The position numbers and the translations under genes are program-made. A stretch of DNA of 59,227 nucleotides from Mesorhizobium alhagi CCNWXJ12-2 (GTDB taxonomy: Bacteria > Pseudomonadota > Alphaproteobacteria > Rhizobiales > Rhizobiaceae). The notes under the pieces are model-generated. The model saw nothing but the letters and a program-made list of their open reading frames with translations, did no database searches and was not told the DNA's origin. The DNA is taken from NCBI RefSeq assembly GCF_000236565.1, contig NZ_AHAM01000026.1, positions 1-59,227 of the forward strand, in the 5' to 3' direction. Positions 8,571 through 19,182 of this stretch are shown here, one piece after another. Within the stretch, counting starts at the first letter, position 1; each line of letters opens with the position of its first letter.

Positions 8571-8595
8571 GAACCTTTCACCGGCGCGGCTGTTG
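8571..8595 (+). promoter_or_regulatory. possible EcfG-type (general stress sigma) promoter
   Basis: GGAAC at 8571-8575 is followed after 16 bases by TGTT at 8592-8595. This is close to the alphaproteobacterial EcfG pattern GGAAC-N16/17-CGTT, with one mismatch. It lies 55 bases before the ATG of the small secreted protein gene, a sensible distance. The rest of 8394-8649 shows no gene I can support. Confidence 0.35.
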
Positions 8596-8649
8596 GAGAC
8601 CCGAGGGTCACCGGATGACCCGTGAAATCGAATCAGGAAGGAAAACGCC

Positions 8650-8979
8650 ATGAAGATTCTTCTAGCCACGGCATTCTCCGTAATTCTCTCGCTCTCCGGA
8701 GCGGCTTTCGCCCAGGAAACTGGTGCCACCCAGCCGGACCCGCTCGGAACCGACGTCGATCGCGGCGGCGGCATAACCGATGCCGCCACCTACCTCGAAG
8801 GGCCCAACATCCATAAGTTCTATGTGGATGAGCAGATGACGACCCTGCGTCCCGTAGAAGAGATCAGGACCACATACCTGGCCTTGCCCGAGACCGAGAG
8901 GACCAGCCTGGTGGTGGCCTGCGATAAAAACGACGACGTGAGGTTCACGGAGCTGTGCCGGAACATCGGTGGGATGTAA
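8650..8979 (+). CDS. small secreted protein of unknown function
   Basis: A 109-residue protein with a clear Sec signal peptide (MKILLATAFSVILSLSGAAFAQ, cleavage after AFA). The mature part of about 87 residues contains two cysteines (VVACDKNDD and ELCRN) that could form a disulfide in the periplasm. A purine-rich ribosome-binding site (AGGAAGGA) precedes the ATG. I do not recognise a named domain. A strong terminator follows 16 bases after the stop, so the gene is a single transcription unit, possibly driven by the EcfG-like site upstream. A stress-induced periplasmic protein is a reasonable guess only. Confidence 0.75.
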   Translation: MKILLATAFSVILSLSGAAFAQETGATQPDPLGTDVDRGGGITDAATYLEGPNIHKFYVDEQMTTLRPVEEIRTTYLALPETERTSLVVACDKNDDVRFTELCRNIGGM

Positions 8980-8995
8980 CAATCCTGAGAAGCCG

Positions 8996-9036
8996 CAAAG
9001 CCCGCTCCGGTCGAGCCGAGGCGGGCTTTGCTTTAT
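8996..9036 (+). terminator. rho-independent terminator
   Basis: A perfect 10-bp stem, CAAAGCCCGC (8996-9005) with GCGGGCTTTG (9021-9030), followed by CTTTAT. It closes the small secreted protein gene. Confidence 0.8.
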
Positions 9037-9238
9037 CACTAGATAGCGACGCGTAGGACGCACGCGGGCGACCCGGCGCGTCCGGTACCTTGGGGCAATC
9101 GCGCAAACGCCTATCGGCTCCTCACTATCGGCCCTAAGTTCGGCTCCGGTGTCTGCCGTCGGATGCGATCCGCAGATCGGCGCCTAAAAGCCAGAACCGG
9201 ATGGTCCGAAGCGCAAACCTGTGCAAAATGAGGAAATT

Positions 9239-9314
9239 TGGTGGAGCCAAGCGGGATCGAACCGCTGACCTCCTGCATGCCATGCAGGCGCTCTCCCAGC
9301 TGAGCTATGGCCCC
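9239..9314 (-). tRNA. tRNA-Ala (anticodon GGC)
   Basis: The minus strand gives a complete 76-nt alanine tRNA cloverleaf starting GGGGCCATAGCTCAG and ending in an encoded CCA. The anticodon stem CCTGC/GCAGG encloses the loop ATGGCAT, so the anticodon is GGC. The T-arm (GGTTCGATCC) and D-arm are standard. The roughly 200 bases on its left (9037-9238) show no feature. Confidence 0.97.
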
Positions 9315-9414
9315 ATTCCGGCTTGAAGGCCGGGCGCCGTTTCCGGCGGGAATTCTTGCTCGGGCATCCGGCCCGAGCCGTCGTCGAAGGCGGCTTCTAA
9401 ACCGGCTCCGTTCG

Positions 9415-9446
9415 CAGATCAAGCCTTTGCATCAGGCTTTGATCTG
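9415..9446 (-). terminator. stem-loop downstream of the FYDLN protein gene
   Basis: CAGATCAAGCCT (9415-9426) pairs with AGGCTTTGATCTG (9434-9446) with one bulged base, just past the stop of the minus-strand acidic protein gene. It lacks a clear U-run, so it may act as a weak or factor-dependent terminator or as an RNA 3' stabiliser. Confidence 0.4.
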
Positions 9447-9474
9447 AATTGTGCGGCGCTGCTGGATTCCCGGC

Positions 9475-9858
9475 TCAGACGTCGTCGTCGTCGCCGACGC
9501 CGATAATGTCGGAAACGTCGTCGTCGTCCTCCTCTTCGTCTTCGAGGAATACGTTCTCATCGTCGTCGCCGAGGTCGACGTCTTCCTCGTCCTCGATCTC
9601 GGGAAGATCGTCGGCGGTCTTGGCCTCGTCATCAGCCTCTTCGAGCGAAACGACTTCAGCGCCTTCCTCTTCGGTGTCGAGTTCCTTCTCTTCGACCTCT
9701 TCCTCCTCTTCGAGGATCTTGCTTCCGGCCGATTCGAAATAGGAAAGCGGATACGTCTTCCCGGTGTACGGAGAGACGATCGGATCCTTGTTGAGGTCGT
9801 AGAATTTGCGGCCCGTTTCCGGGTCGATGCGCTTTGTACCGAGTTCGGATTTCGCCAC
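9475..9858 (-). CDS. FYDLN-type acidic protein (TIGR02300 family)
   Basis: A 127-residue protein of the alphaproteobacterial FYDLN_acid/TIGR02300 family. The conserved N-terminal part reads SELGTKRIDPETGRKFYDLN followed by DPIVSPYTGKTYP. The rest is extremely acidic, with long Glu and Asp runs ending in GDDDDV, and is probably disordered. The start is a GTG at 9858, preceded by AGGCGAGG on the minus strand. The family has no established role; the head resembles a degenerate small zinc-ribbon-like fold without its cysteines. It shares a 183-bp divergent control region with aroA. Confidence 0.85.
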   Translation of the reverse strand: MAKSELGTKRIDPETGRKFYDLNKDPIVSPYTGKTYPLSYFESAGSKILEEEEEVEEKELDTEEEGAEVVSLEEADDEAKTADDLPEIEDEEDVDLGDDDENVFLEDEEEDDDDVSDIIGVGDDDDV

Positions 9859-9864
9859 TGTTGA

Positions 9865-11382
<1,518 letters not shown>

Positions 11383-11383
11383 C

Positions 11384-12028
11384 ATGTACCAGCCGCCGCA
11401 GTTTCGTGAAGATGACCTTTCCGTTCAGCATGCGTTGATCCGTGCACATCCGCTCGGCCTGCTGATCACGGCCGGACCAGATGGCCCGACCGCGAATGCC
11501 TTGCCTTTTCATCTGGTCGACGAGGGCCCGCCTAAAGGCGTGCTTCAGGTCCACATGTCGCGGGCAAACGGGCAATGGAAGGAAATCGCAGCGGGCGCGC
11601 CGGTCCTTATCGTCTTCCAGGGCGACAACGCCTACATCACGCCCTCCTGGTACGCGACCAAGCGCGAGACCGGCAAGGTCGTGCCAACCTGGAACTACGC
11701 TATCGTCCAGGTGCGCGGTAGCGCGAAGGTCATCGATGACTCCGGATGGCTGCGCACCCAGATCGAGGCGTTAACCGGGGAACACGAACATCGGCGGCCG
11801 GCGCCCTGGCGCGTCGACGATGCGCCGGCTGCATTCGTCGACGCCCAGATCAAGGGCATCATCGGCGTGGAGATCGCGATCACCGGGATCGAAGGCAAAT
11901 GGAAGGTAAGCCAGAACCGGCCGAAAGCGGACATTGCCGAGGTCATCGACGGGCTGGGCGCTGCCACTGAGGTTCACGCCAATCCGGGAATGGCCGACCT
12001 CGTGCGGCGCTACGGTGTCGATCGATGA
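11384..12028 (+). CDS. PaiB-like FMN-binding protein
   Basis: A 214-residue protein of the FMN-binding split-barrel PaiB family, known as a negative transcriptional regulator in Bacillus. Typical segments are [11 protein letters not shown] at the start, [44 protein letters not shown], and the C-terminal [10 protein letters not shown]. The ATG follows the aroA stop with one base between, and the TGA overlaps the cmk ATG (ATGA), so translation is probably coupled to both. Its presence between aroA and cmk is unusual. What it senses or controls here cannot be inferred; a flavin-dependent detoxification or polyamine/acetyl-transfer link is possible from the family. Confidence 0.9.
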   Translation: MYQPPQFREDDLSVQHALIRAHPLGLLITAGPDGPTANALPFHLVDEGPPKGVLQVHMSRANGQWKEIAAGAPVLIVFQGDNAYITPSWYATKRETGKVVPTWNYAIVQVRGSAKVIDDSGWLRTQIEALTGEHEHRRPAPWRVDDAPAAFVDAQIKGIIGVEIAITGIEGKWKVSQNRPKADIAEVIDGLGAATEVHANPGMADLVRRYGVDR

Positions 12029-12663
12029 TCATCGCCATCGACGGCCCCGCCGCCTCCGGCAAGGGCACCCTCGCCCGGCGTATCGCCGACTATTACCACC
12101 TGGCGCTTCTCGATACCGGCCTGACCTATCGCGCCGTGGCATATGAGATGCTGCAGCGCGGCTGGCCGCTTGACGACGAAGCGCATGCGATCGCAGCCGC
12201 AAGGCAGGTCGACCTAGGCGCGCTCGACCGTGAGACTCTGTCGGCGCATGAGATCGCCGACGCTGCGTCGAAGGTCGCCGTCATCCCGGAGGTCCGGCGC
12301 ATCCTGGTTGAAAAGCAGCGGGCCTTCGCCCGAAATCCGGCCGGCGCGGTGCTTGACGGGCGCGACATAGGAACTGTCGTCTGCCCGGATGCCGATGTGA
12401 AGCTTTACGTAACGGCAAGCGCGGAGGTGCGTGCGGGACGGCGGCTGCGCGACATCGAATCGCGCGGCGGCCGGGCGGATTTCGCCGAAATCCTCGCCGA
12501 CATCGTGCACCGCGACGAGCGCGACATGGGCCGCGCCGACTCGCCGCTCAAGCCCGCCGCCGACGCGCACTTGCTCGATACGTCGGAAATGGGTATAGAG
12601 GCCGCGTTTCTGGCAGCCAAAGCCATCGTGGACGATGCCTTGGCCAAAAGAGACAAGGCCTGA
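12025..12663 (+). CDS. cmk: cytidylate kinase
   Basis: A 212-residue (d)CMP kinase that phosphorylates CMP and dCMP for nucleotide recycling. The P-loop is [19 protein letters not shown], followed by the CMP-binding [34 protein letters not shown], and the lid-like [16 protein letters not shown] segment. It starts within the paiB stop codon (4-base overlap). The length fits the family. rpsA follows after 200 bases, as in many proteobacteria. That gap contains a small GTTTCCC/GGGAAAC hairpin at 12679-12696, without a U-tail. Confidence 0.96.
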   Translation: MIIAIDGPAASGKGTLARRIADYYHLALLDTGLTYRAVAYEMLQRGWPLDDEAHAIAAARQVDLGALDRETLSAHEIADAASKVAVIPEVRRILVEKQRAFARNPAGAVLDGRDIGTVVCPDADVKLYVTASAEVRAGRRLRDIESRGGRADFAEILADIVHRDERDMGRADSPLKPAADAHLLDTSEMGIEAAFLAAKAIVDDALAKRDKA

Positions 12664-12863
12664 AATCCGGCCGGCCGCGTTTCCCCCGAGGGAAACTGCC
12701 GCACTGGATTTGGACCAAGCACCAGCCTGCCTGCATTCTCATGCGCCGGAAATCGCCGCGAAAGCGGCACCAGGGCCTTTTGGTCCGGATGCGGGCAAGC
12801 TAAACGCAACGCAAACAACGGCGCCGGCTCCAGCGACAATGCCGGAGCGTTCCAGGAGAAAAT

Positions 12864-14570
12864 ATGTCAACTGCAACCCCCACTCGCGATGATTTCGCGA
12901 GCATGCTCGAAGAATCGTTTTCCGACGGCCATTCCGGCGAAGGCCAGGTCGTCCGCGGCACCATCACCGCGATCGAAAAGGACATGGCCATCATCGATGT
13001 CGGCCTGAAGGTCGAGGGCCGAGTGCCGCTGAAGGAATTTGGCGCCAAGGCCAAGGACGGCCAGCTCAAGGTCGGCGACACGGTCGAGGTCTATGTCGAG
13101 CGCATCGAAAACGCGCTGGGCGAAGCCATGCTGTCGCGCGACAAGGCCCGCCGCGAAGAGAGCTGGGTCAAGCTCGAAGAGAAGTTCACCAAGGGTGAGC
13201 GCGTCGAAGGCGTCATCTTCAACCAGGTCAAGGGCGGCTTCACCGTCGATCTCGACGGCGCCGTGGCCTTCCTGCCGCGCAGCCAGGTCGATATCCGTCC
13301 GATCCGCGACGTTTCGCCCCTGATGCACAACCCGCAGCCTTTCGAGATCCTGAAGATGGATCGCCGCCGCGGCAACATCGTCGTGTCGCGCCGCACCGTG
13401 CTCGAGGAAAGCCGCGCCGAACAGCGTTCGGAAATCGTTCAGAATCTCGAAGAGGGCCAGGTAGTCGAAGGCGTCGTCAAGAACATCACCGATTACGGTG
13501 CGTTCGTCGACCTTGGCGGCATCGACGGCCTGCTGCACGTCACCGACATGGCCTGGCGCCGCGTCAACCATCCGACCGAGATCCTCAACATCGGCCAGAC
13601 GGTCAAGGTGCAGATCATCCGCATCAACCAGGAAACCCACCGCATCTCGCTCGGCATGAAGCAGCTCGAGAGCGATCCCTGGAGCGAGATCGGCACCAAG
13701 TTCCCGATCGGCAAGAAGATCACCGGCACCGTCACCAACATCACCGACTACGGCGCGTTCGTCGAGCTGGAGCCGGGCATCGAGGGCTTGATCCACGTTT
13801 CGGAAATGTCGTGGACGAAGAAGAACGTGCATCCCGGCAAGATCCTGTCCACGACGCAGGAAGTCGACGTGGTGGTGCTCGAGGTCGATCCGGCCAAGCG
13901 CCGCATTTCGCTCGGCCTCAAGCAGACGCTCGAGAATCCGTGGGAAGCGTTTGCGCGCAACCATCCGGTCGGCGCGATCGTCGAAGGCGAGGTCAAGAAC
14001 AAGACCGAGTTCGGCCTGTTCATCGGCCTCGAAGGCGATGTGGACGGCATGGTCCACCTCTCCGACCTCGACTGGAACCGTCCAGGCGAGCAGGTCATCG
14101 AAGAGTACAATCGCGGCGACATCGTCAAGGCGCAGGTGCTCGATGTCGATCAGGACAAGGAACGCATCTCGCTCGGCATCAAGCAGCTGGCGCGCGATGC
14201 GGTCGGCGAGGCTTCGACCTCGGGCGAACTGCGCAAGAACGCGGTCGTCACCTGCGAGGTCATCGGCGTCAAGGAAGGCGGGCTGGAAGTCCGGCTCGTC
14301 GACCACGGCGTCGAGACCTTCATCAAGCGCAACGATCTGAGCAGAGACCGTGACGAGCAGCGCCCCGAGCGCTTCTCGGTTGGCCAGAAGGTCGATGCGC
14401 GCGTGATCGCCTTCGACAAGAAGACGCGCAAGATCCAGGTCTCGATCAAGGCGCTGGAAATCGCCGAGGAGAAGGAAGCGGTCGCCCAGTACGGCTCGAC
14501 CGACTCCGGCGCGTCGCTCGGCGACATTCTGGGTGCGGCGCTCAAGAACCGCGGCGGCAAGGACGAGTAA
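12864..14570 (+). CDS. rpsA: 30S ribosomal protein S1
   Basis: A 568-residue S1 protein that helps the 30S subunit capture mRNA. Six S1 RNA-binding repeats can be followed, with the recurrent motifs [92 protein letters not shown], and the weaker last repeat ([24 protein letters not shown]). A strong ribosome-binding site (CCAGGAG) precedes the ATG. A rho-independent terminator follows 25 bases after the stop. The 200-bp leader may have its own promoter and autoregulatory structure, but I cannot define it. Confidence 0.98.
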   Translation: MSTATPTRDDFASMLEESFSDGHSGEGQVVRGTITAIEKDMAIIDVGLKVEGRVPLKEFGAKAKDGQLKVGDTVEVYVERIENALGEAMLSRDKARREESWVKLEEKFTKGERVEGVIFNQVKGGFTVDLDGAVAFLPRSQVDIRPIRDVSPLMHNPQPFEILKMDRRRGNIVVSRRTVLEESRAEQRSEIVQNLEEGQVVEGVVKNITDYGAFVDLGGIDGLLHVTDMAWRRVNHPTEILNIGQTVKVQIIRINQETHRISLGMKQLESDPWSEIGTKFPIGKKITGTVTNITDYGAFVELEPGIEGLIHVSEMSWTKKNVHPGKILSTTQEVDVVVLEVDPAKRRISLGLKQTLENPWEAFARNHPVGAIVEGEVKNKTEFGLFIGLEGDVDGMVHLSDLDWNRPGEQVIEEYNRGDIVKAQVLDVDQDKERISLGIKQLARDAVGEASTSGELRKNAVVTCEVIGVKEGGLEVRLVDHGVETFIKRNDLSRDRDEQRPERFSVGQKVDARVIAFDKKTRKIQVSIKALEIAEEKEAVAQYGSTDSGASLGDILGAALKNRGGKDE

Positions 14571-14595
14571 TCGTCCCTGTCTTCAGGGAAATTAG

Positions 14596-14634
14596 AAAAA
14601 GCCCCGCTGGAGCAATCCGGCGGGGCTTTTGTTT
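14596..14634 (+). terminator. rho-independent terminator of rpsA
   Basis: AAAAAGCCCCG (14596-14606) pairs with CGGGGCTTTT (14621-14630), followed by GTTT. The intervening loop is 14 bases. Confidence 0.9.
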
Positions 14635-14688
14635 GGGGGTAGGACGATGCGGCATTCAGCTCCCCTTGAGGGGCAGGGGAAAGCCGCA

Positions 14689-16287
14689 CTAATCGACCGC
14701 AATTTCGATCAGGCAGGGCTTGTTCAAAGCCCGCGCGGCGAGCAGCGCAGCCGGCAGTTCTGCGGAGGATGTAAGGCGCCTGGCTGTCAGACCGTAAGCT
14801 TCGGCGAGCTTACAAAAATCCGGCGGTGCCGGCGAAACGCCGACCGGCTCGACGCCGACATCGCGCATCGAGGTTTCGATCTCGCGGTAGCCGCGATTGT
14901 TCCAGACTACGAAAATGACCGGCGCTCCAGCATCCAACGCCGCACCGAGTTCCGGCAGCGTGAATTGGAAGCCGCCATCGCCGGTCAGGCAGACCACCGG
15001 CGCGTTCGGGTCGGCGAGCGCCGCTCCGATGGCAGCCGGCGGGCCGTAGCCCAGCGCGCCGAAGCCGGTGGCGGCATTGAACCAGCCGCCCGGCCTGTCG
15101 TGATCGTAATAGAGATTGGCTGCATAGACGGGCTGCGTTGAATCCCCGACGATGATCGATCCAGGCAACGTGTCGCGGATCATCTCGACCACGGAGACCT
15201 GCTCGCGCATGGCCGGGCCGATCTCGGCGATGGCGGCGCCTCGCGCCTTCTCGGCCCGTGCGCCGCCACCGGATCGGGTCCTGCCGGCGATTTCAGCTGC
15301 GCTGATCGCATCTTCAAGCGCGTCAAGCGCGACCGCGCAATCCGCCTGGATGCCAACGGTCACAGGATGACGCGCGAGTTGATCTGGGCCGATGTCGATC
15401 CGAACCAGCCGGGCCGGCGGCACAAATCCTCCATCGGCGTACATGTCGTAGTCGGTAGGGCCGAATTCGGTTCCGGCGGCGATGACAAAATCCGACTCCG
15501 CCATCAGCGCGCGGACGGCCTGCAGGCTCGGACTGGCGTGAACGCCGAGCGGGTGGCGATGGAGCAGCCCGCGGGCGTTGGCCGTGGTGACGACAGGCGC
15601 GTCGAGGCGTTCGGCAAGCCTCGCCAGCTCGGCTCCGGCCCGTTTGGCGCCGCCGCCGGCAAGGATCAGCGGGTTTTCGGCGGAGAGCGCCAGCCTCGCC
15701 GCTTCGGCAATCGCGGTTTTGTCGGGCGCTGGGGGCACAAATTTGCCCGGAAGCACCTCCAATTCGCCGGCAGGCTTGCCCATGACGTCGGTCGGTATTT
15801 CGATATGAACCGGACCGGGCCGCGCGGTTGCAAAAAGCGTGAAGGCGCGCGCCAGCCCTTCCGGCAATTCGGTCGCCCGTTCGATCCGGTGCGAGAACAG
15901 CGCCACCTTCTCCATCATGCCGCGCTGGTCCGGCAATTCATGCAGATAGCCGAGCCCCTTGCCGAGCGTGTCGGTGGCGTTGACCCCGGAGATGACCAGC
16001 ATCGGCACCGAATCGGCGCGCGCCTGGCCCATCGCAGTGATCGTGTTTGTCAGGCCGGGACCGGTGATCACGAAGGCCACGCCCGGACGCCCTGAAACGC
16101 GGGCGTAGCCTTCGGCCATGAAGCCCGCGCCCTGCTCGTGACGCGGCGTGACGTGGCGTATCTTCGAGCGCGCCAAGCCGCGATAGAGCTCGACCGTATG
16201 GACGCCCGGAATGCCGAACACGGTATCGACGCCGTGCGCCTCCAGCAGCGAGATCAGCGCCTCGCCGATGGTTTTCTCGTTGCTCAC
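14689..16287 (-). CDS. TPP-dependent decarboxylase, AruI-like
   Basis: A 532-residue thiamine-diphosphate enzyme of the acetolactate synthase/pyruvate decarboxylase superfamily. All three domains are present: N-terminal TPP-binding (HGVDTVFGIPGVHTVELYRG, catalytic Glu in RHEQGAGFMAEGYAR), central domain, and C-terminal TPP-binding with the GDGG...NN metal motif (CLTGDGGFQFTLPELG to VVWNN). The closest named family I recall is 5-guanidino-2-oxopentanoate decarboxylase (AruI of the arginine transaminase pathway), and the amidinohydrolase neighbour supports a guanidino substrate, but an unassigned 2-oxo acid decarboxylase is equally possible. The start is a GTG at 16287 that overlaps the upstream gene stop (GTGA), so the two are translationally coupled. 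Confidence 0.85.
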   Translation of the reverse strand: MSNEKTIGEALISLLEAHGVDTVFGIPGVHTVELYRGLARSKIRHVTPRHEQGAGFMAEGYARVSGRPGVAFVITGPGLTNTITAMGQARADSVPMLVISGVNATDTLGKGLGYLHELPDQRGMMEKVALFSHRIERATELPEGLARAFTLFATARPGPVHIEIPTDVMGKPAGELEVLPGKFVPPAPDKTAIAEAARLALSAENPLILAGGGAKRAGAELARLAERLDAPVVTTANARGLLHRHPLGVHASPSLQAVRALMAESDFVIAAGTEFGPTDYDMYADGGFVPPARLVRIDIGPDQLARHPVTVGIQADCAVALDALEDAISAAEIAGRTRSGGGARAEKARGAAIAEIGPAMREQVSVVEMIRDTLPGSIIVGDSTQPVYAANLYYDHDRPGGWFNAATGFGALGYGPPAAIGAALADPNAPVVCLTGDGGFQFTLPELGAALDAGAPVIFVVWNNRGYREIETSMRDVGVEPVGVSPAPPDFCKLAEAYGLTARRLTSSAELPAALLAARALNKPCLIEIAVD

Positions 16288-17171
16288 TGCCGCAGCACCG
16301 GGCGCGTCAGGCAGGTCGGCCCGCCCTCGCAGGCAATGCACAACGCGTCGGCCTCGAAAGTCTCGACCGTGCAGCCGGCCGCTTCCATGGCTGCCCTGGT
16401 TTTGGGAAAGCCCGCGACGGCGATGACCTTGCGCGGCGCGGTCGGCAGCACGTTCAGGCTGAGGCCGTGGGAGAGGTGAAATTCTTCGGCGTCGCCCTCG
16501 ACCAGCTTGATGCCGCGCGCCTTAAGCATCTGGTAGAATGCGGCCGGCAGAAGCGGCGCATAGACCAGCGCCAGATCGTCGGCCAGCGGACTGATCACCG
16601 ACATCAGGTGAAGGCAGGCGTCCTCGCCGTGCCAGAGCGGCAGGTCGTAGCCGTAAACCTCGATGCCGAGCGGCGACAGCAAATTTGCGACCTGCTGGAT
16701 GCCGTGCTGGTTCGTGCGCACGCCGCGGCCGATGGCGAGCGTCTTGGCGTCTACCCAGACGCAGTCGCCGCCTTCCACGGTCCCCGGCTCTTCGACCCGG
16801 CCGAGGATCGGCACGCCCATGCGGCTGTAGGCGGCCTCGTGCAGCGAAGGTTCGGTGCGCCGCAGCGCCTTGCCCATGGAAAGGATAAGCGCGCCATGAT
16901 CCGTCATCAGCGACGGATCATGGGTAAACACCGAGTCGGCCAGTCCGTCCTGGGCATCGTCGAGCCATTCGATCGAGGCGCCGGATGCAGCGACGAGTTC
17001 GGCCAGCGCCTGATGCTGTTTCGCCGCGCGTTCAGCATCGAAGCCCGGTCCGTAATGCCAGGTTTCCCGGTCGGCGCCGTGCATGGCGCTGCCGGCACGG
17101 CGCATCAGCACCCGCTTCAGCGGCGCCGCCATCGATTGAGATCCGAACATCTTTCCGGTCTGCAGGTTCAA
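16284..17171 (-). CDS. amidinohydrolase/DDAH-type guanidino-modifying enzyme
   Basis: A 295-residue member of the guanidino-group modifying superfamily (arginine deiminase, DDAH, amidinotransferase). Visible landmarks are the substrate-binding acidic segment FTHDPSLMTDHGALIL, EEPGTVEGGDCVWVD, the catalytic His in LWHGEDACLHLMSV, and a C-terminal catalytic Cys in CEGGPTCLTRPVLR. The reaction would be hydrolysis of an arginine-like substrate, for example methylarginine to citrulline. I chose the TTG at 17171 because a perfect GGGAGG lies 5 bases upstream; an ATG at 17150 lacks a good site. It is coupled to the downstream decarboxylase and divergent from an amino-acid ABC importer, with about 190 bp shared control region. 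The exact substrate is not determined. Confidence 0.85.
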   Translation of the reverse strand: MNLQTGKMFGSQSMAAPLKRVLMRRAGSAMHGADRETWHYGPGFDAERAAKQHQALAELVAASGASIEWLDDAQDGLADSVFTHDPSLMTDHGALILSMGKALRRTEPSLHEAAYSRMGVPILGRVEEPGTVEGGDCVWVDAKTLAIGRGVRTNQHGIQQVANLLSPLGIEVYGYDLPLWHGEDACLHLMSVISPLADDLALVYAPLLPAAFYQMLKARGIKLVEGDAEEFHLSHGLSLNVLPTAPRKVIAVAGFPKTRAAMEAAGCTVETFEADALCIACEGGPTCLTRPVLRQ

Positions 17172-17362
17172 ATCGTCCTCCCGTCTTGCCAGCGGCATGG
17201 AGCCACTAAACATTTTGCGCCACCGCCCGGCAAGGGGCCACGGCAGGCGGGTTGACGGAGGCAAGCCGCCCGGTCCATCCTGTCACAGGGACGCGAGTTT
17301 GTGACTTGGGTAATGGGTACGGGATTCCACCGGAATCGAAATCGCCGCAAAGGCTATACGGC

Positions 17363-18172
17363 ATGAGCAATGCCGGTGAAGAATCGCTTTCAGGCGCGGC
17401 TGATGTCGCGGCCGAGGCCATTCACGTCGAGAACCTGCACAAGAAGTTCGGCCAGTTGCATGTCCTGAAAGGCGTTTCGATGTCGGCGCGCGACGGCGAA
17501 GTTGTGGCGATCATCGGCGGCAGCGGCTCGGGCAAGTCGACGCTGCTGCGCTGCATCAACTGCCTGGAGAACCCCACCAGCGGTCTTATCCGTGTGAATG
17601 GCGAGGAGATCCGGCTGAAACCGGATGGCCACGGCGGCAGCGTGCCGGCCGATCGCCGCCAGATAGAGCGCATCCGCTCCAGGCTCGGCATGGTTTTCCA
17701 GAGCTTCAATCTCTGGAGCCACATGACGCTGCTCGAGAACGTCATCGAGGTGCCGGTGCATGTGCTCGGCATCAAGCGCGACGAGGCCGTAGCCAACGCG
17801 GAAAAGCTGCTGGAACGGGTGGGGCTCGCGGAGAAGCGCGACGTCTATCCGGCCTTTCTGTCGGGCGGCCAGCAGCAGCGCGGGGCGATCGCCCGGGCGC
17901 TGGCGGTCCAGCCGCGCGTCATGCTCTTCGATGAGCCGACATCCGCGCTCGATCCGGAACTGGTCGGCGAGGTCTTGAAGGTGATCGCCGATCTGGCGCG
18001 GGAAGGCCGCACCATGGTGCTGGTGACACATGAGATGAAGTTCGCCCGTCAGGTCGCGAGCCATGTCATCTATCTCTATAACGGGCTGGTCGAAGAGGAA
18101 GGACCACCGGAGCAGATTTTCGGCGATCCAAAGTCCGAAAAGCTGAAGCAATTCATCCGCAACATCCACTGA
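17363..18172 (+). CDS. polar amino-acid ABC transporter, ATPase
   Basis: A 269-residue ATPase of the HisP/GlnQ/OccP type that energises import of polar amino acids or opines. Walker A is GGSGSGKST, the Q-loop is MVFQSFNLWSHMT, the signature LSGGQQQRGAIARALA, and Walker B VMLFDEPTSALDPE, followed by the H-loop VTHEM. The ATG at 17363 is chosen because the conserved start (IHVENLHKKFGQLHVLKG) follows about 20 residues later; upstream in-frame starts would add unconserved sequence. It is the first gene of an importer whose other parts follow in order (binding protein, two permeases). Confidence 0.93.
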   Translation: MSNAGEESLSGAADVAAEAIHVENLHKKFGQLHVLKGVSMSARDGEVVAIIGGSGSGKSTLLRCINCLENPTSGLIRVNGEEIRLKPDGHGGSVPADRRQIERIRSRLGMVFQSFNLWSHMTLLENVIEVPVHVLGIKRDEAVANAEKLLERVGLAEKRDVYPAFLSGGQQQRGAIARALAVQPRVMLFDEPTSALDPELVGEVLKVIADLAREGRTMVLVTHEMKFARQVASHVIYLYNGLVEEEGPPEQIFGDPKSEKLKQFIRNIH

Positions 18173-18225
18173 TTGCGGGCGAATAGTGGGAACAAATCAA
18201 CCAAAACAAAATGGGAGTGCGTGAC

Positions 18226-19005
18226 ATGAAGAAAATACTCGCAACCGCCGCGATGGCGCTGGCTTTCGGAATAGCCAGCCTCGCCGCCGCTGGCGCCGAG
18301 CCGGTCAAGGTGGGCTTTTCGCCGGAAGCCTATCCGCCGTTCTATTCCGCCGACGCCTCGGGCAACTGGACCGGCTGGGAGGTGGAGATCGCCCATGCAA
18401 TCTGCGCGGAGGCGAAGTTCGAATGCGAACTGACCCCGATCCCTTGGGACGGCCTCATTCCGGCGCTGACGACGAAGAAGATCGACGCGATCATGAACTC
18501 GATGTCGATCACCGAGGAGCGCAAGAAGACGATCGACTTCTCGGACAAGTACTACAACACGCCGACCGCGATTGTCGGCCCCAAGAGCGAGAAGTTCGGC
18601 GCGACGCCCGAAGACCTCAAGGGCAAGATCATCGGCGTCCAGGTTTCCACGACGCACTCGGCCTACGCCAAGAAGCACTTCACTGAAGCCGCCGAGATCA
18701 AGGAATACCAGACCCAGGACGAGGCCAATCAGGATCTTGCCGCCGGACGCATCGACGCGACACAGGCCGATTCGATCGCGCTCGACGCCTTCCTGAAATC
18801 AGAGCAGGGCGCCGCCTGCTGCGACCTCAAGGGCCATGTCGCCGAAGATCTCGAAATCCTCGGGCCGGGCGTGGGCGCAGGCGTGCGCAAGGAAGACACG
18901 GAGTTCAAGGAAAAGATCAACGCCGCGATCAAGGCCATTCGCGCCAACGGCAAGTATGAAGAGATCACCAAGAAGTACTTCGACTTCGACATTTTCGGCA
19001 GCTGA
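18226..19005 (+). CDS. polar amino-acid ABC transporter, binding protein
   Basis: A 259-residue periplasmic binding protein of SBP family 3 (lysine/arginine/ornithine-like). It has a Sec signal peptide (MKKILATAAMALAFGIASLAAAGA) and the family hallmarks VKVGFSPEAYPPFY, WEVEIAHAICAEA, CELTPIPWDGLIPALTTKKIDAIMNSMSITEERKKTIDFSDKYY. The ATG at 18226 has GGAGTG upstream. The acidic and aromatic pocket residues are those of cationic amino-acid binders, which fits a guanidino or arginine-derived ligand, but this cannot be proved from sequence. It lies between the ATPase and the permeases. Confidence 0.93.
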   Translation: MKKILATAAMALAFGIASLAAAGAEPVKVGFSPEAYPPFYSADASGNWTGWEVEIAHAICAEAKFECELTPIPWDGLIPALTTKKIDAIMNSMSITEERKKTIDFSDKYYNTPTAIVGPKSEKFGATPEDLKGKIIGVQVSTTHSAYAKKHFTEAAEIKEYQTQDEANQDLAAGRIDATQADSIALDAFLKSEQGAACCDLKGHVAEDLEILGPGVGAGVRKEDTEFKEKINAAIKAIRANGKYEEITKKYFDFDIFGS

Positions 19006-19182
19006 CCGGCTGTGATGGCGGCTGCGCGGATGAAAATCCGTGCAGCCGCGTTCACATCGAAGGCGGGATTGACCCGCTCGTAAAATAGGATCGGGCCGAT
19101 CGAAGCGTTTCTTCTTCCGCTGTCGCAGGCGAGTATTTTCGATCTCCTGGCGCTAGAGCCGCCGGGCTGGGGCGGCAATCTG

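Noticed and set aside
8390-8611. 73-codon minus-strand frame
   Set aside because: No ribosome-binding site or hydrophobic pattern, and it overlaps the better-supported 44-residue small protein and its upstream region.
12679-12696. GTTTCCC/GGGAAAC hairpin between cmk and rpsA as terminator or riboswitch
   Set aside because: A short stem with no U-tail and no known motif; not enough to call.
12867-14306. 479-codon frame antisense to rpsA
   Set aside because: Shadow of the repetitive S1 coding sequence with no supporting features.
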